Shown here: one piece after another, positions 22,710 through 34,669 of the stretch
Position numbering within the stretch: the stretch's first letter is position 1
Layout: each line of letters starts with the position of its first letter
DNA from: Neoscytalidium dimidiatum
Lineage: Eukaryota > Ascomycota > Dothideomycetes > Botryosphaeriales > Botryosphaeriaceae
Direction: 5' to 3'
DNA: 64,000 nucleotides
Assembly: GCA_037367355.1 (NCBI GenBank)
Contig: CM074696.1
Coordinates: 4,154,001 to 4,218,000 of the forward strand
Translations under genes and position numbers: made by a program
Notes under the pieces: generated by a model
The model's input: the letters and a program-made list of their open reading frames with translations, nothing else
What the model was told of the DNA's origin: nothing
The model's database searches: none

Positions 22710-25700
22710 TGACGTTTTTCGTTCCTCGTGCCTTTATTCTTTGAATGCTTATTTTTAGAAGGCCTCCTGAGGCGTGTGTATGGTTTTTAGGCAATTATGT
22801 TTTCCAATATTTTGCTATTGGACATGAATCTTAATGTTCGCAGATATCGTCAACACACCGCTAGGAGTAGCGTTGACTTGTGGCTATGAAGTGACAAAAG
22901 CCTTGACGATTTGAGGATGATTCTTCTGGTAAGGTTGCCGACAGTATGCGTATATAGCGAAGAATTAGCTCGAGAATATTTCCTTCGCTTCCATTGTCCA
23001 CTGGGCCGTCTTTTTATTTCTGTGGAGGCGAAGAAGATTTGTGGACAAGTATGCCTTTAAATTATCGAGCTTCGTGTGACCGTCGAGGAGAGAAAGCAGC
23101 GAGGGAAGTGAGTGGACAGATCGGCAAAGAGAGAGACAAGGATAAATGGGAGGGAAAGGATAAAGAGCAGAGAAGAGAGTGAAGAGGAGAATGGTAGGAA
23201 TGAGCGAGGTGAGCGAGTAAGTGGGCGACGAGTGCGTGCTACAATATTTGGGAGAATTATCAGCCATTTTCTGTCGCTGGTGTGCCTCACCATTTTCTTC
23301 GAAAATACTGACCTGTTCGCTGCCTCACTCGCTATTACCGTATAATTAACCTTCACTCACCTTTTTTCCATACAACTAAGACGATGAGAGAGAGCTTCTT
23401 CGCAAGTCAGTCTTAATAGGTAGTGTTGCAGCTGAGATGAGCCTCACCAATGCAGACTACGACGGCGAGAGGTGTGAGGAGGGGAATTGCTGCGGGTGCT
23501 CGCCTTCTCGACAGTTTCAACAGACGGTCGCCCGCAGCCAACGTTAGATAGTTCGTGCAAGCAGCCACCTACGTCAGCGATCAAACGGCGATTCATTAGC
23601 GTAGGGCCAAACTAAAGAGCGGCTTTAACGACCCGGATCAATTCTACTAAGCAATACGCGAGGAATCCTTGTCGGTATTCCACAAGCCACCTGCAGCCCT
23701 GTTCTCATACCCTCAAGCGCCTGTTCCTTTCTTTCTCTGCTGTGCCGCAATGCCGCCGCCTTCGGGGTTCTGGCCATCGCCCATATAGTCTCGCGCGATC
23801 CTCGTCTCGCCTCTTTCTTCGACCGTCCCTCTAATGTGCCGCAATGCTTTCTTCGAAATACTGGCTACCCCAAACCTAATATCACGAAACTGTTACTCCG
23901 TTTTTCATCCTCTTCCTCCCGAACTTCTACTAGGCCATGTCGCTGCCTCTAAAAGTAGACTGCTAGTGCAATTCTATACAGGCTCTTCAATCTTCACAAT
24001 GCAGTCAGCCTTCGCATAAGATCTTATGCGAAGGCTGAGAGGCGGCTACTACGCCATCTAAAAAGCCTATAGCCACTAAGCGATCACTTCAGCCATCTCC
24101 TGCACAGATTGCCCAATCTATTTCCCACGTAAGAATTCTCCGCATGGGTAGCTCTCCATGATACAGTATGGCAGCGCCGTCAGCATCATCTTATGAGATT
24201 TGAGATGGATGTTGGGGCAAATGGAAGGAATCAGATTTGGACATGCATTCTCCCTCTTGTAGGTCTTGCACAATGGTGGCCATAACTATATTAAGGTTTG
24301 GCGGCCGGTATGTTTGCTGAAAAAATCTGAAGAGGGAGATAGTTTGCGTGGAGCAATGTCTCGCTGAGCCTAGAGAAAAAGCGCGAGGCGGGCGAAAGCG
24401 TCTACTTTCCCGCTCGCTTGTCCTCTGCAGAGTAAAACTCACACGAGCGGAATAATATCTACTCCGGATAAGCTACCAACATTAGCGTAAAACTGGCTTC
24501 AGACCTCCTGTCAACTACGTACGTCGAATGAGACCGCACCGTGCACTAAGGATCATCAACAGCTGCCACAAAAGCCAGCATTCTGATATCTCTCCTCAAA
24601 TGCTTCAGGGATGATTGCAATTAAAAGATCCTATCACGCTAACATGGCCGACACTGACAGCCTTGCAAATTGCTGGTATTTATTGCTCGTGCACAACCCT
24701 GCCGTATGTCTAATTGCTCTTACCACCGGCAACACGGTTCGGGCACCGTTGGTTTTTCTTGCTGCTTGTCAACGAATGACTGAAAGGTGGATTCTTGCAA
24801 TTGGGCCCGTCTGGATGGATACTCCTGACATTGTATGACCCTTTCTGATCCCTCGACATCGTGGCCACACTTTAGGTACTTCGTACTCGGTGCTCCTTTG
24901 ACGCACATTGTACTGAGACTCAAAGAGGTGTCAGCGCTAGATATCTGAACTGACATGCTTCTGTACTCACAAGGCAAACGAAGTATGGTAGGACTCTGAG
25001 CGCAGAATTTGTCGAGGCGGTGCTTTGTGGGTTTCTGTTACCACTTAGATAAAATTATATAGTTGTAGTCGTTCGCGTTACCAATTTTAAGCTGCCAACT
25101 TTGCGCAATCGAATCTCCTTCGCACTGGCCATCAACCGCATGCGGGGTTGCATCTTCCTAGCAAGGTCTAGCGCATTGCAACGACAAACATGGTGCTGTG
25201 AATAACGAGACGGTCCAATAGGAATCTACATAACTCCCAACCTTCCACCGCTCGTCAAACTCCTGACATTATCCCTCGACGAGTTGATGTAGATATCAGG
25301 CTAGACAGCATCAGAACAGCTGCTCCGAGACGGATTCCTGTGTCTGCGTTTAAGAATCACTTCCTGACAAGGAATGACGCCCTGATTCTAGGACCGTTCG
25401 GGTTAACACGGCAAGCCACTAACTGTAATTTAATACCATCGTGCGAGTGCTATTTGACGCAAGCTCGTAAGTCTCCTGTCAACTGTCGAGCTCGCAGCTG
25501 TACTTTCTTAGATTGAAAAGACGAAGTTATGGATAACATTAGCTCCCCTCCTCGATCGTCATAGAAAGGAAAGCTGAGTTTTGTACACACACCAGTGCAT
25601 AGCGATGAGATTATTGGTTCCTGTCACATGTCACGCATGGCGAGCTTTTAAGGATCAATGTACTGATTGCCTGAACAGAATCTGGAATCATCAAATGTCA

Positions 25701-26020
25701 ATATGCTGGAAGAAAGTGCTGCATAACCGCCCGGATACTGAACTACATCTCGAGTTCTGCGGTTCTCTCTAATACTAGGAAGAATGACCAGACCCAAGCG
25801 ACACAGACCGATCTCGGGAATGATTCAGAGCATAGACGAAAATTCCATTGTTAAATGCATCTGCCCATGACGGAAATAACGCCAGAGCTAACCTGATAGT
25901 GTACCCTATGCTTGACTCAACGCCTTGAATGCCCATGTAAAGTCTCAGCAATAACCCGAAGAAGGAGGAATCCAATTCTTTCCACCAAACAATAGTGTCT
26001 CATAGTCACCACCCACCGAC
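22710..26020. other. Gene-poor stretch, mixed relic DNA
   Basis: No open frame has recognisable family content. It contains the 34-bp palindrome at 24005-24038. Composition is intermediate, and I see neither a clear terminal repeat pair nor a strong RIP pattern. The rightmost bases are the 3' flank of the transporter gene. Confidence 0.5.
24005..24038. repeat. Perfect 34-bp palindrome
   Basis: The left arm TCAGCCTTCGCATAAGA is followed with no spacer by its exact reverse complement. All 17 pairs match, and the symmetry fails at the next base (24004/24039). It could extrude as a cruciform or be a junction of inverted copies. No gene lies within 1 kb. Confidence 0.9.
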
Positions 26021-27503
26021 TTAAATATGCTCGATGGGGCCTTCAGGGAGCAACTCATCCATGCCGGCCCTCTTCTTCCTCTTCCAATCCAAGTAAGCCC
26101 GAAGCGGTGGGCGAACGATATCATTGAAGAGGAAGGTGCCATAGACCAACATGGCGAAGCCGAGCACCTGCAGCCACTTAAAGGTCTCCCAGCCAAGCCC
26201 AAGGGAGACAATCCAGATGAAGAGTGTACGGCATGTATCGATAGTGGCACGGGCGGTGGCAGAGACAGAGCGGGTGACGGAAAGACCGAAAAAGTTGAAG
26301 CCGCTGGCGAAGAAACATTAGAATGGATGAGACAAGAAGCTGTAGCGTCAAACTTACCCGATGCTGAACATGATCAAAATGCTGCTGATAGCAATAGCCG
26401 GGAAATGTGTGATCTCGTACAGCCCCTCTCTGGCGTCGAAGTATCCGTTACGCCCAGCCTTAGTTCTACCGACAGCGAAATGCATGACGACCATCACAAT
26501 GACGGTAACGATGAATCCGAAGATACCTTCCCAGCCAACGACCTTCAGCGGCTCAAGCTCATAATTCTCCATGATGCTCTCCTCGAGGACGAACTGAGTA
26601 GCGGTGAAAATCTGAGCTCCAGCAATAAGGAGGACGCCGATGACAGTGCGGACGGCAACCGGAGTAGCCATGGCCTTGACCTCATTCGCGGCGCTGCGCA
26701 CCAGGATTGTGCCAGAGAAGGCGTACTTGTCACCCATTGGTAGCTGACCATCAGGTAGGATACTTGATCCATGGGCCGAGTCATCCTTCGCAAGGGCGCC
26801 AGCTAGACCTACGACGGCCACTCCCGCCACGACGATGAATAGAGCGACCCACTTGTACAGTCCAAGATGACGCTTCAGGAACAAGACGGAGAACAGGCCA
26901 ACAAACAACACCAGTGCACCGCGGGTCATCTGGTAGATACTGGCTGCGACGAACAGCAAGCCGACGTTCATTAGGGTTGTGCCAGCAATATCGCAAATAG
27001 CCGGGAGAGCGAGGTATAGCACCTTCCACCCAGTCAAAGGGACGCGCGAGGGATCGTCACCGTGGGCAGGCTTCAGCGGGTTTGCGATGGGAATATCAGA
27101 GCTTGCAGTATCGGGTGTATCGGCGGAGGCTTCGATGTCGGCAGCGGAGGGGGGCGCAGGAGCGTCAGTCGACTCGCGGGGAACAGCCTCGTAACCACCG
27201 GACTCGACGGGCCGCTTCGAGGCGAAGTAGTTGTAGAGGGAGAAACCGCCAACGACAAGCCAGCAGCCCATCTCACCGATGAACATCTGGGCTGTTTGTA
27301 TGACGGGTTGTTCGAAGTACTCGGGTTCTTTGCCGTCGCAGTCGCGTACACATTGCTGGTCCTGATAAGGCTGTCAGACAACAGATTCATAGGTTCTGGC
27401 GATGCGGAGGTGGTCGGACTTGGTATTTGGTCAGGAGCGTATTGCAAACGCCGGTCAGCAGCATCATGCCGACCAAGAAGGGTATAATAGCTCGGGAAGC
27501 CAT
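26021..27503 (-). CDS. SLC35F6-like DMT-superfamily transporter
   Basis: Three exons on the minus strand (27503-27420, 27361-26358, 26303-26021; introns 58 and 54 nt) give 456 residues. It starts MASRAIIPFLVGMMLLTGVCNTLL, a first membrane helix that is retained. About ten hydrophobic helices follow, including CDIAGTTLMNVGLLFV, SIYQMTRGALVLFVGLFSVLFL and ITHFPAIAISSILIMFSIG, then TRSVSATARATIDTCRTLFIW near the C-terminus. These match the solute-carrier 35 F6 type of the drug/metabolite transporter group. A ~60-residue hydrophilic loop rich in Ala, Pro and Asp sits between helices 2 and 3. Human SLC35F6 has been placed in lysosomal or mitochondrial membranes; the substrate in fungi is not established. 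Confidence 0.88.
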
Positions 27504-28958
27504 GATGGGCAGATGGAGATGGACCGAGCTCTAAGACGGCTGCGGGAGCTTGCGCGAATGGTGTCTGTTCTCTTTCGAGATGAGGAGGTGAAGGACAAAG
27601 GGAAGGGGTATAGAGGAGCTTTAGACGAGACTCCGTCAGAGGTCAGGTGGTGGATTGTGGGCCTCGGAGGATGATGGGTGAGCTGCAGTGGTCTTCGACG
27701 GCGCGATGAGGCGCGTGAGGCTGGGTGGATGGCGTATGACCCGGCCTGTCGGAGATAAGCCCTTGCCAATCATCCCCCACGATTTGCTGCGACATCTCGC
27801 CAGGGGTCCCGGTCTCCTCCCAAGGCCTGACCTCACAACACCACCGCTCCACTGCATTTGCACCCGCACTCAAAGGGTTACTCCTCTTGTGAATATATGG
27901 ACATCGGATTCTGTGAGAGGGAGGCGGATCTGATACTTGCCTGCTGTGCGTCAGCTTAGAGCGACGAGTTTGTCTCAAACAGTGAACAGAGACCTCGTCA
28001 ACAAGAAGAAAGTCGCAAGCCCACCAAGGTCTTGAGCTTATAGGCATCCCTGCGTATAGAAAGCGAAAGATTATCTACTTCACGGTCCACTGTCATTTAA
28101 GGCTTAAGCCTTTTATGTGCGTGTCAACTCCGCCCAACAACATCCAGTGAGCGCTACACCATCAGTAACCTCAGGAGACGTCAGCATATCAGGCCTGGCA
28201 CTGTCTCAGTATAGCTTTGGCATTTTTGGCAATTAGATTGTTACTCCGGAAAGCTTTAGAACCTCGAGCTGTGAGCTTTGACTGGCTATTTGTTTGATGG
28301 GGATAACCATCTAATGTTGGAGAGCCTATAGAGCCTCTGCGCTGTCCGACATTAACAGCCATGTCGTTTTGGAGATTCCCGTGCTCCTTGGTTGAGTTTC
28401 TATATTGTGAGTGACGCACTGCGAAGAGTTCTTTGGGTATCCGGCCAAGACTTCTTCGTGCCTGTCAAACAATCTATTTATTTACAAGCACCCTGTTTCG
28501 GATAACTGTTTACATGCACAACAAATACTGTTAAATTCGACTTGAGATGAGATGACGGCGAAGACATGGTAATATCTTGCGATCTTAGAAACGGCATGGG
28601 TGCGTTATGAGCTGCAGGCTTGCGGATCCCGCACGAGCTCCACATTTGACTGGGGCTATTGGGGGCGCGCAACGCGATGCGAAGTCGCGCTCATCTCGTG
28701 CTCGCGCAGCGCGGTAAGGCCCGACGTGCGCTAAGCCCAGCCTGCCCACCATCTGAAGACCTCCACCCACTGCGCACCGCGTCACAGCATCAACATCGCG
28801 TGTCCTGCTTCCTGCCTCGCAATATCCCTAGCGCACCCCCTCTAGAGCAGTCCAAGTCCCTCATTCGCTTGAGCCTCTCTTGAGCGTCCCTTCTTTCTCT
28901 TCCTTCTGCAATTGGCTTGTTCCTGCGCGTTGCCTTTGCCTGAACGCGTACCCGCATC
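27504..28958. other. Divergent promoter region, SLC35F6-like and Whi5-like genes
   Basis: 1,455 bp between two divergent genes. No supported gene inside. The final 150 bases are pyrimidine-rich (tctcttccttctg...), typical of a fungal 5' leader before the ATG at 28959. Confidence 0.5.
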
Positions 28959-30232
28959 ATGTCAACACCCACAACAAACAGGACGATTCACATAGACTCG
29001 ACAGTACCTGAGAAGGCTGTCGCGACTCCTTCCAAGACTTCTGCGCGCCGTGTGCTCGGCGAGCTTACGCCCAACGCGAAGGCCTCGCCGCGGAAGCCCA
29101 GCATCACGACTGAGAAGACCGCTACAGCCCGCAGCCTAAGCCCACTCAAACAAGCTCGCACTATATCTCTCGTGCAGGACGAGAACGCGTTTAATGTCTC
29201 CAAGCTTCCCAACCAGATGACTGGCAGGAAGAGGTCTATAGACGAGGTCGAAGGCGCCGTCGCGCTCGAGGATACAGACGAAGCACCTGCGAAGCGTGTT
29301 GATGCACGCGACGCGGCGCAGAAAGAGCTTCAAGGCCCAATTGTCAACATGCAGGCCTCTGCACGCCTTGTATGCAAACAAGATATCACGAATACTCGTC
29401 GAAATTGCTGACCGCGTCGCAGGTCAACCAGATAATCGATCTCGCGCACGAAGACCCTATCCCCACAGACGAAGATACCCCGGAGCCTGCACCTCAAGGA
29501 ACCCAAGAGACTACTGGGACAAGAGCGTCCTTCTCTTCCCTCATCGACTACAACCCGCAGGGCTCATCTCAGCAAACCTCGTCGTCCCCGCCTTTGCAAG
29601 CGACGAAGGTCCCTGCGACAACAGTACGTGCAGATTCGGTGGAGGTTGCGCATGAACAGATTCGACATGCTGAGCCCATCATACAGCGTGCTGAGACCCT
29701 GCGCCTGCGTCTACGCGTCGCACTCTACAAAGTCAAGACAGACCAGACGTACGTGCCCTTGTCATGTCTCGAGATTCCTGAGAAATACCAGCGCAAACCT
29801 GCCAAGGAGCCAAGCATCGCTCAAGTCGCAGCATCGATGGTGGCAGCTGAGCGCGAGAGGACCGCACCTACAATCACGGTCACAGAGGAGAGTCCATCGG
29901 AGAGAAACAGTGAGAGCAGCATCCCCAAACTTCTGCCGGCGCCGGTGCTGGTCCCCACCGCATATTCTACGCGGTTCATCTCCGAACCTCAGCTGCCCTC
30001 TTCTCCACCCCACTCGACTGCTGTTGACAGCAGCAGCACGCCGAGGGCGCGCGTCCCGCAGGAGTTCGTGACTCCAGTTGCGAGCCGGCAGGCTGCGTCG
30101 CAGCTCAGCAGCCCGCCGTATAGCGAAGACCAGAGGCGGCAGAGGAAGAACTCGGACCCTGATAACTTGACGAGCAGTGTTGTCAAGGGACGAGCTGCAG
30201 ACGGATTGCTCAAGCTGATGCGATCGGTATAA
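28959..30232 (+). CDS. Whi5/Nrm1-family G1/S transcriptional repressor
   Basis: Two exons, 28959-29369 and 29423-30232, give 406 residues. The 53-nt intron has GTATGC, a GCTGAC branch point and CGCAG, and is phase 0. Most of the protein is disordered and rich in Ser, Thr and Pro. SP/TP sites such as VLGELTPNAKASPRK and SLSPLKQ are likely CDK targets. The recognisable part is about residues 214-256 (HEQIRHAEPIIQRAETLRLRLRVALYKVKT in part, then PLSCLEIP), which fits the Whi5/Nrm1 motif that binds SBF/MBF. By homology it would repress G1/S genes until phosphorylated by G1 cyclin-CDK. KRSIDEVEG and PAKRV may serve nuclear import. I cannot tell Whi5 from Nrm1 from sequence alone. Confidence 0.78.
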
Positions 30233-33200
30233 GGCGGGCCGGGGAAGGTGTAAGCAGCATCTGTTGATCTTTGATCTACGTTGCAGGCATGGGACGGGTC
30301 CTAAATGACGAATGATTGCACGTTGGCTGACCTTTCGGTTACGCGAGGAGACCGATAGTCTCCATGAATGACGGCGTTCGTTGGCGTGTCGGGTGGTCTG
30401 GGTTGAGAGAATTTACTTGCTGCATCGTCTGGCGTTATAATAATGTTTCTGTCAGCTCGGTCGAGCTACTGGCAACTCGATAATATCTTGACATCAAAAA
30501 ATGTCCAGTGAATGACTGATGATTTTCCAACGAGCGGATCAAGGGGACGAAGGATTGGAGGTCTACGAAAGCTAGGAACAAAAGAAGGCCAATCCATGCA
30601 TCAAAGCGTTCGCATCATCAACCACAGGTCTGACCTCACATCGACTCGCTGAGAACCATCCCTTCAGCCGTGCCCAGCCGGTAGGGCTGGGTGCGAAGTA
30701 AAAGTAGCTACAAAAGCTTTCTTGTAATGGATGTGCAAAAGGACCACTGCTGGCACGTTCCACAGACCGGCCTCCGCGCCGAGAAAACGAACGAAAAACA
30801 TTCCACCGGCAGCCACGCCGGTCCCCTCTCCTTCCCGCATCCCTACGGGACACGAGGGGGGGGATAGGCCGGGAGGCCCTTTTGTCCCTCACCGTTTCTC
30901 CGCGGGCAATTCGCTCTCTCTCCGCCAAGCCGCTTTCTGCCTCTTTCTCCAGCATGCATGAATGGGCTGGCAAAAACAGTTGTTCAGAGTGCTCGTGAGT
31001 GCTGTGCACGCATTCGATCTCTGCGTTCAAGGATTCCTTTGCCTAATCGGGCCGCTGCGCGTCTGTTCGCGGCCCGCTGCTTGCTTGCTTGCTTGCTGGC
31101 GCTGGCTGGCCAGGCCGGTACCTAACGCACCCCACGTGCCGGTCAAGTGGTGTTGTGTTGCCCGCCGGGGCGTGCCGGGGCCTGGCCCTACGGGAATAAT
31201 AGCAAAAAGGCACGCGCAAGTCACACAAGTCTCGGCTTTATTGGACCAACACCCTAGCAACCAGAGGCCGCCTTACTACGTAGGCTTTCCTTCCCGCCCC
31301 GCGCGAGCGAGGGAGGCGAATATTACGGCCGAGGAAAGGCGGAGGTTTTTGCGTGTGCCACGGACGTTGCGAAGTCGCGCCGACGCGGAGGGTGGAAGGA
31401 ACAAAAAAAAAAAAAAACCACGGCTGCCCACGCGCCTGGGCGTCTACGGCGCGTTCAGCGTGTTGTTTTGCAGGATAATAGCAAAGGAGTACGCGCGCGG
31501 TATGGCGTCAAGTAAGTGTTGGCTAATCTCATGCAGCGTTTGGCGAGGCTCTGCGCATCTTCGAACGTCTATGCCCGCGGGCGTAGGTAATTTTTACGTA
31601 GAGAAAAAGGTGGGAAAATAGGGTCCCAACGCGATTTTGAGACGGACGCACCACCCAGGGGAATGGGGTTGGTTTGTGTGCACTGTGCGAACTGCGTGCT
31701 CCTGCAAGATGAGCTGTGCTTCTCTGACCGTTTGCGGGCTGGCCACGCGAAACTGGGACAGCGAGGACCTATCGATAGCCCTGCAACCATCGCGATGGCG
31801 GGAGCACGTCAATCGCGCGTGCGGTGAGGCAAAGGATGACCACATGTACACCGGTATATAGCTTCAACCCGGCGCTGGGCTCGAAGTTTGCGGGGAGACG
31901 GGAGGCCAGGGGGGGAAGGCGGGAGGATGATGAACTAAGGGAGCCGAAACAGGTACACATGATCACAAGATTGGCAGGGTGCGAGGCCTGAGCAGAGCAC
32001 CATCCCTTCCCAAATCAGGCAATACAAAACTACAAGAGGGCGGCAAATAGGAGCACCGTCTTCCGGAGAGCATTCCTCCTATCGTACTGCTTCAGAAGTT
32101 CGGGCATTGATACCGCAACAGCCTGGCTCGGCCACTTATCAAACACGTATTTGCGATTTTTGCTGAGGTTTCGGTATTTTGCTTTCTCCACAAGCCGTTA
32201 TCTCCCCAGGCCAGCGGGCTCGGTTGTTTCTAATTCCAAGTGTAAACGTTTCTTTTGCGCTACACCGCAATATGCGTACAAGGGGGGCACTCGGCGGCAG
32301 GTGTGTCTGACCAGCTTCGGCGGTTATCCCCCTTTGCTTTTGCGGTAACAGCAAAAGAGGCAGCGTGCGGAGCGGCCCGGCGGGCACGTTGGGAGGGTGC
32401 GATTCGGCACTTGGTGGGAAGGGGCAGAGATGTGCCGCGCGGTGGCGAGTGCATGATGGTTGAGTTTCGATGACTTGCCATCATGATCAACCGACACGAG
32501 GCAGATCGCCGTGGCTTGGGGGAGACGTACTATGTAGGCGCGTACGAACAAGCATTTCCGTCTGCAGTGCAAGGCCTGGGACGGCGCGTGAAACCCGGGC
32601 TCGATCGGGCGGCGCGTACATGAAATGAGATGGGTGCTCATAGCCCACGGTTGCACGCTTTCACGTTCACATTCGGCTGGTATTTGTCACCGCATCGCTG
32701 GCGTGCTGTCCCGCCCACCGTGCCACCGTCCGCCGCGTACAATAGATGAAAAGTCCGCAAACTTCCGTCCGCGCTCAGCTATTATGCTGCGGCCCTTGGT
32801 CTGGCGCGGCACACAGCCCACGTAATGCTACAGTGTCAGGCTCGCCCGGGGCGTCATACCATTTGGTTGTGGAGCCAAGGGCGCCAAGACAGATATCGCA
32901 GCAATGACAGCGGCCGTTGACGCGGAGAGGGCTGGTCGTTCCGGGCGGCAGCTGTCGCAGGGCGGCGGAGCTGTTATCAGGCTCGGCGGAAGCGGCGCTA
33001 GCGGTCGTGTTCTTTTCGGCCGGGAGACAGGTCAGCACGCAGGCGGGCGGCAAGCTGTCGAGGGCGGCGGCGGCGGCGGCGGCGGTGGGGAGCTTGCGGG
33101 CGGAAGTAGTGTGTAGAGTGGGCTTTTATTTTTGTAAGTATTTGCTGCTTGGAACCCCACGCCAATCGCGGCGCTGCAAGCGACGGGTCCGAGCGGGCGG

Positions 33201-34669
33201 ATCAATCAGGAACACAGCAGATCGAGGGCAGCGCGGCCAACAGCAGCAGCGCTGGCGAGTCGGCCGCGGTGCGAGAGTCGCGCTGCTATGGCGTGCGACG
33301 CGCGCGGAGCAGCCACAGCAGGCTGCGCTGCGAGTCATGCTGGTGCGTGCCGTTACACTAAAGTCAGGTTCGCGCGTCGGGGAACATGGATGGCGTCTGC
33401 AGGGCAGCGAGCCGTGAGCCGTGAGCCGTGGCCGTGGCCGGCACTGGGCTGTCCGTGGGGGCCGGCGCACAAGGGCGGGCGCGCGAGAGGGAGGGAGGGC
33501 TGACGACCGCAGACACAGACCACGCCGCCGATAAGGTCGCCGCCCGCAGACCGCGGCACCTGGCACCTGGCCACCACCACCCAGACGCGCCCGTCGCCCC
33601 AGGTGCCTGCGATGCGCGCTGATAGTCGATGTCCAGTCGCCGGCTTGGCCGTGGGTGATGGACGCCGGCAAGCAAGCGAGCAGCCGGCGCGCTCGATATC
33701 GCTCGCCCGTCACTGCCAGCTCCGGCACTCGACGTCCGCATGTAGCTGTACATACGCCGTGCACGTCGCCGCCACGGCGCCCGGCCAGAGGCTAGGTGCT
33801 GCGCGCTGGCCGTCGCCCGGCGCGCGCAAGCCACTGGCAGGCCACGCGCCTGGGCTGAGGGGATCCCGCGGCTATGCGGCGCACCCCACGCTCCAGCGCG
33901 CGCCCGAGTCCGACAGCGGAGAGCAGGTGAGGACTAGAGACCGGCCGGGGCTGCCAGGGTGCTGGAGGGGCTGCTCGGGGCTGCCCTGCCCTGGCTTGGC
34001 TTTGCGCAAGCGCTGGCGGCCTCTGGAACACGCCCACGTCCTTATCGGCGTCCACTTTCATTCTACACCAGCCCCAGCCAATTGCCTAACAGCGCATGGC
34101 CTGCCCACCGCATGCCCGATAGGGAGCCCGGCCCATCGTGCAGGCCTCCACCCCCGGCGCGGGAGCGGGATGCGCACGCCCAGCCCAAGCTGCTAAGGTA
34201 GACTCACATGTACCTGGCTCCGTCGTTTGTCGCAGCCCCGGCCCTCATTAAGCACCTCATCCCTCCACGCCCTCACTGCTCGCCGTGCCTGCCTGGCCTC
34301 AAGCCCGTCTCCCCCAGAGCCACACTGCCCGCCGCTCTTGCATCCAGCGCCCCCCCGAAGGCGTGCGCCGTTGCGGATGCTCCCGCCCTGATCCAACCAG
34401 GACCACGCCTGCTGCTACCCTCTCTCCTTCTTATCTGTTGAGCAGCCCTGCCTTGTGCTGCGTGGGTAGTCCTGCCAGACCCTCGCCCGCCCCATGCGCT
34501 GCCCAGCGCGGAGCTGATATATCTCTTTCCTCGGGTCAGTTTGTTGCTGTCACCTGCCCGTCCGCTCTCTCATCTGGACCATCTTCCAGCGACCCGGCCT
34601 TCCATTCAATGCACCCATCTGCCGCCACCATCTTCTCTTACGACGGCACCTTCGTCGCTCCTTCCTCAG
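30233..34669. other. Long GC-rich gene-free interval
   Basis: 4.4 kb with no protein family visible. The long frames here (for example 30962-31621) are Arg/Pro/Ala-rich and overlap on both strands, as random GC-rich DNA gives. It holds short tandem repeats: TTGC units at 31081-31097 and GGC units near 33063-33085. The last few hundred bases are C/T-rich and are probably the leader of the gene at 34670. Non-coding transcripts are possible but not shown. Confidence 0.5.

Noticed and set aside
30962..31621. 219-codon plus-strand frame in the GC-rich interval
   Set aside because: Arg/Pro-rich, runs through a poly-Lys homopolymer, has no domain and overlaps minus-strand frames of similar length.
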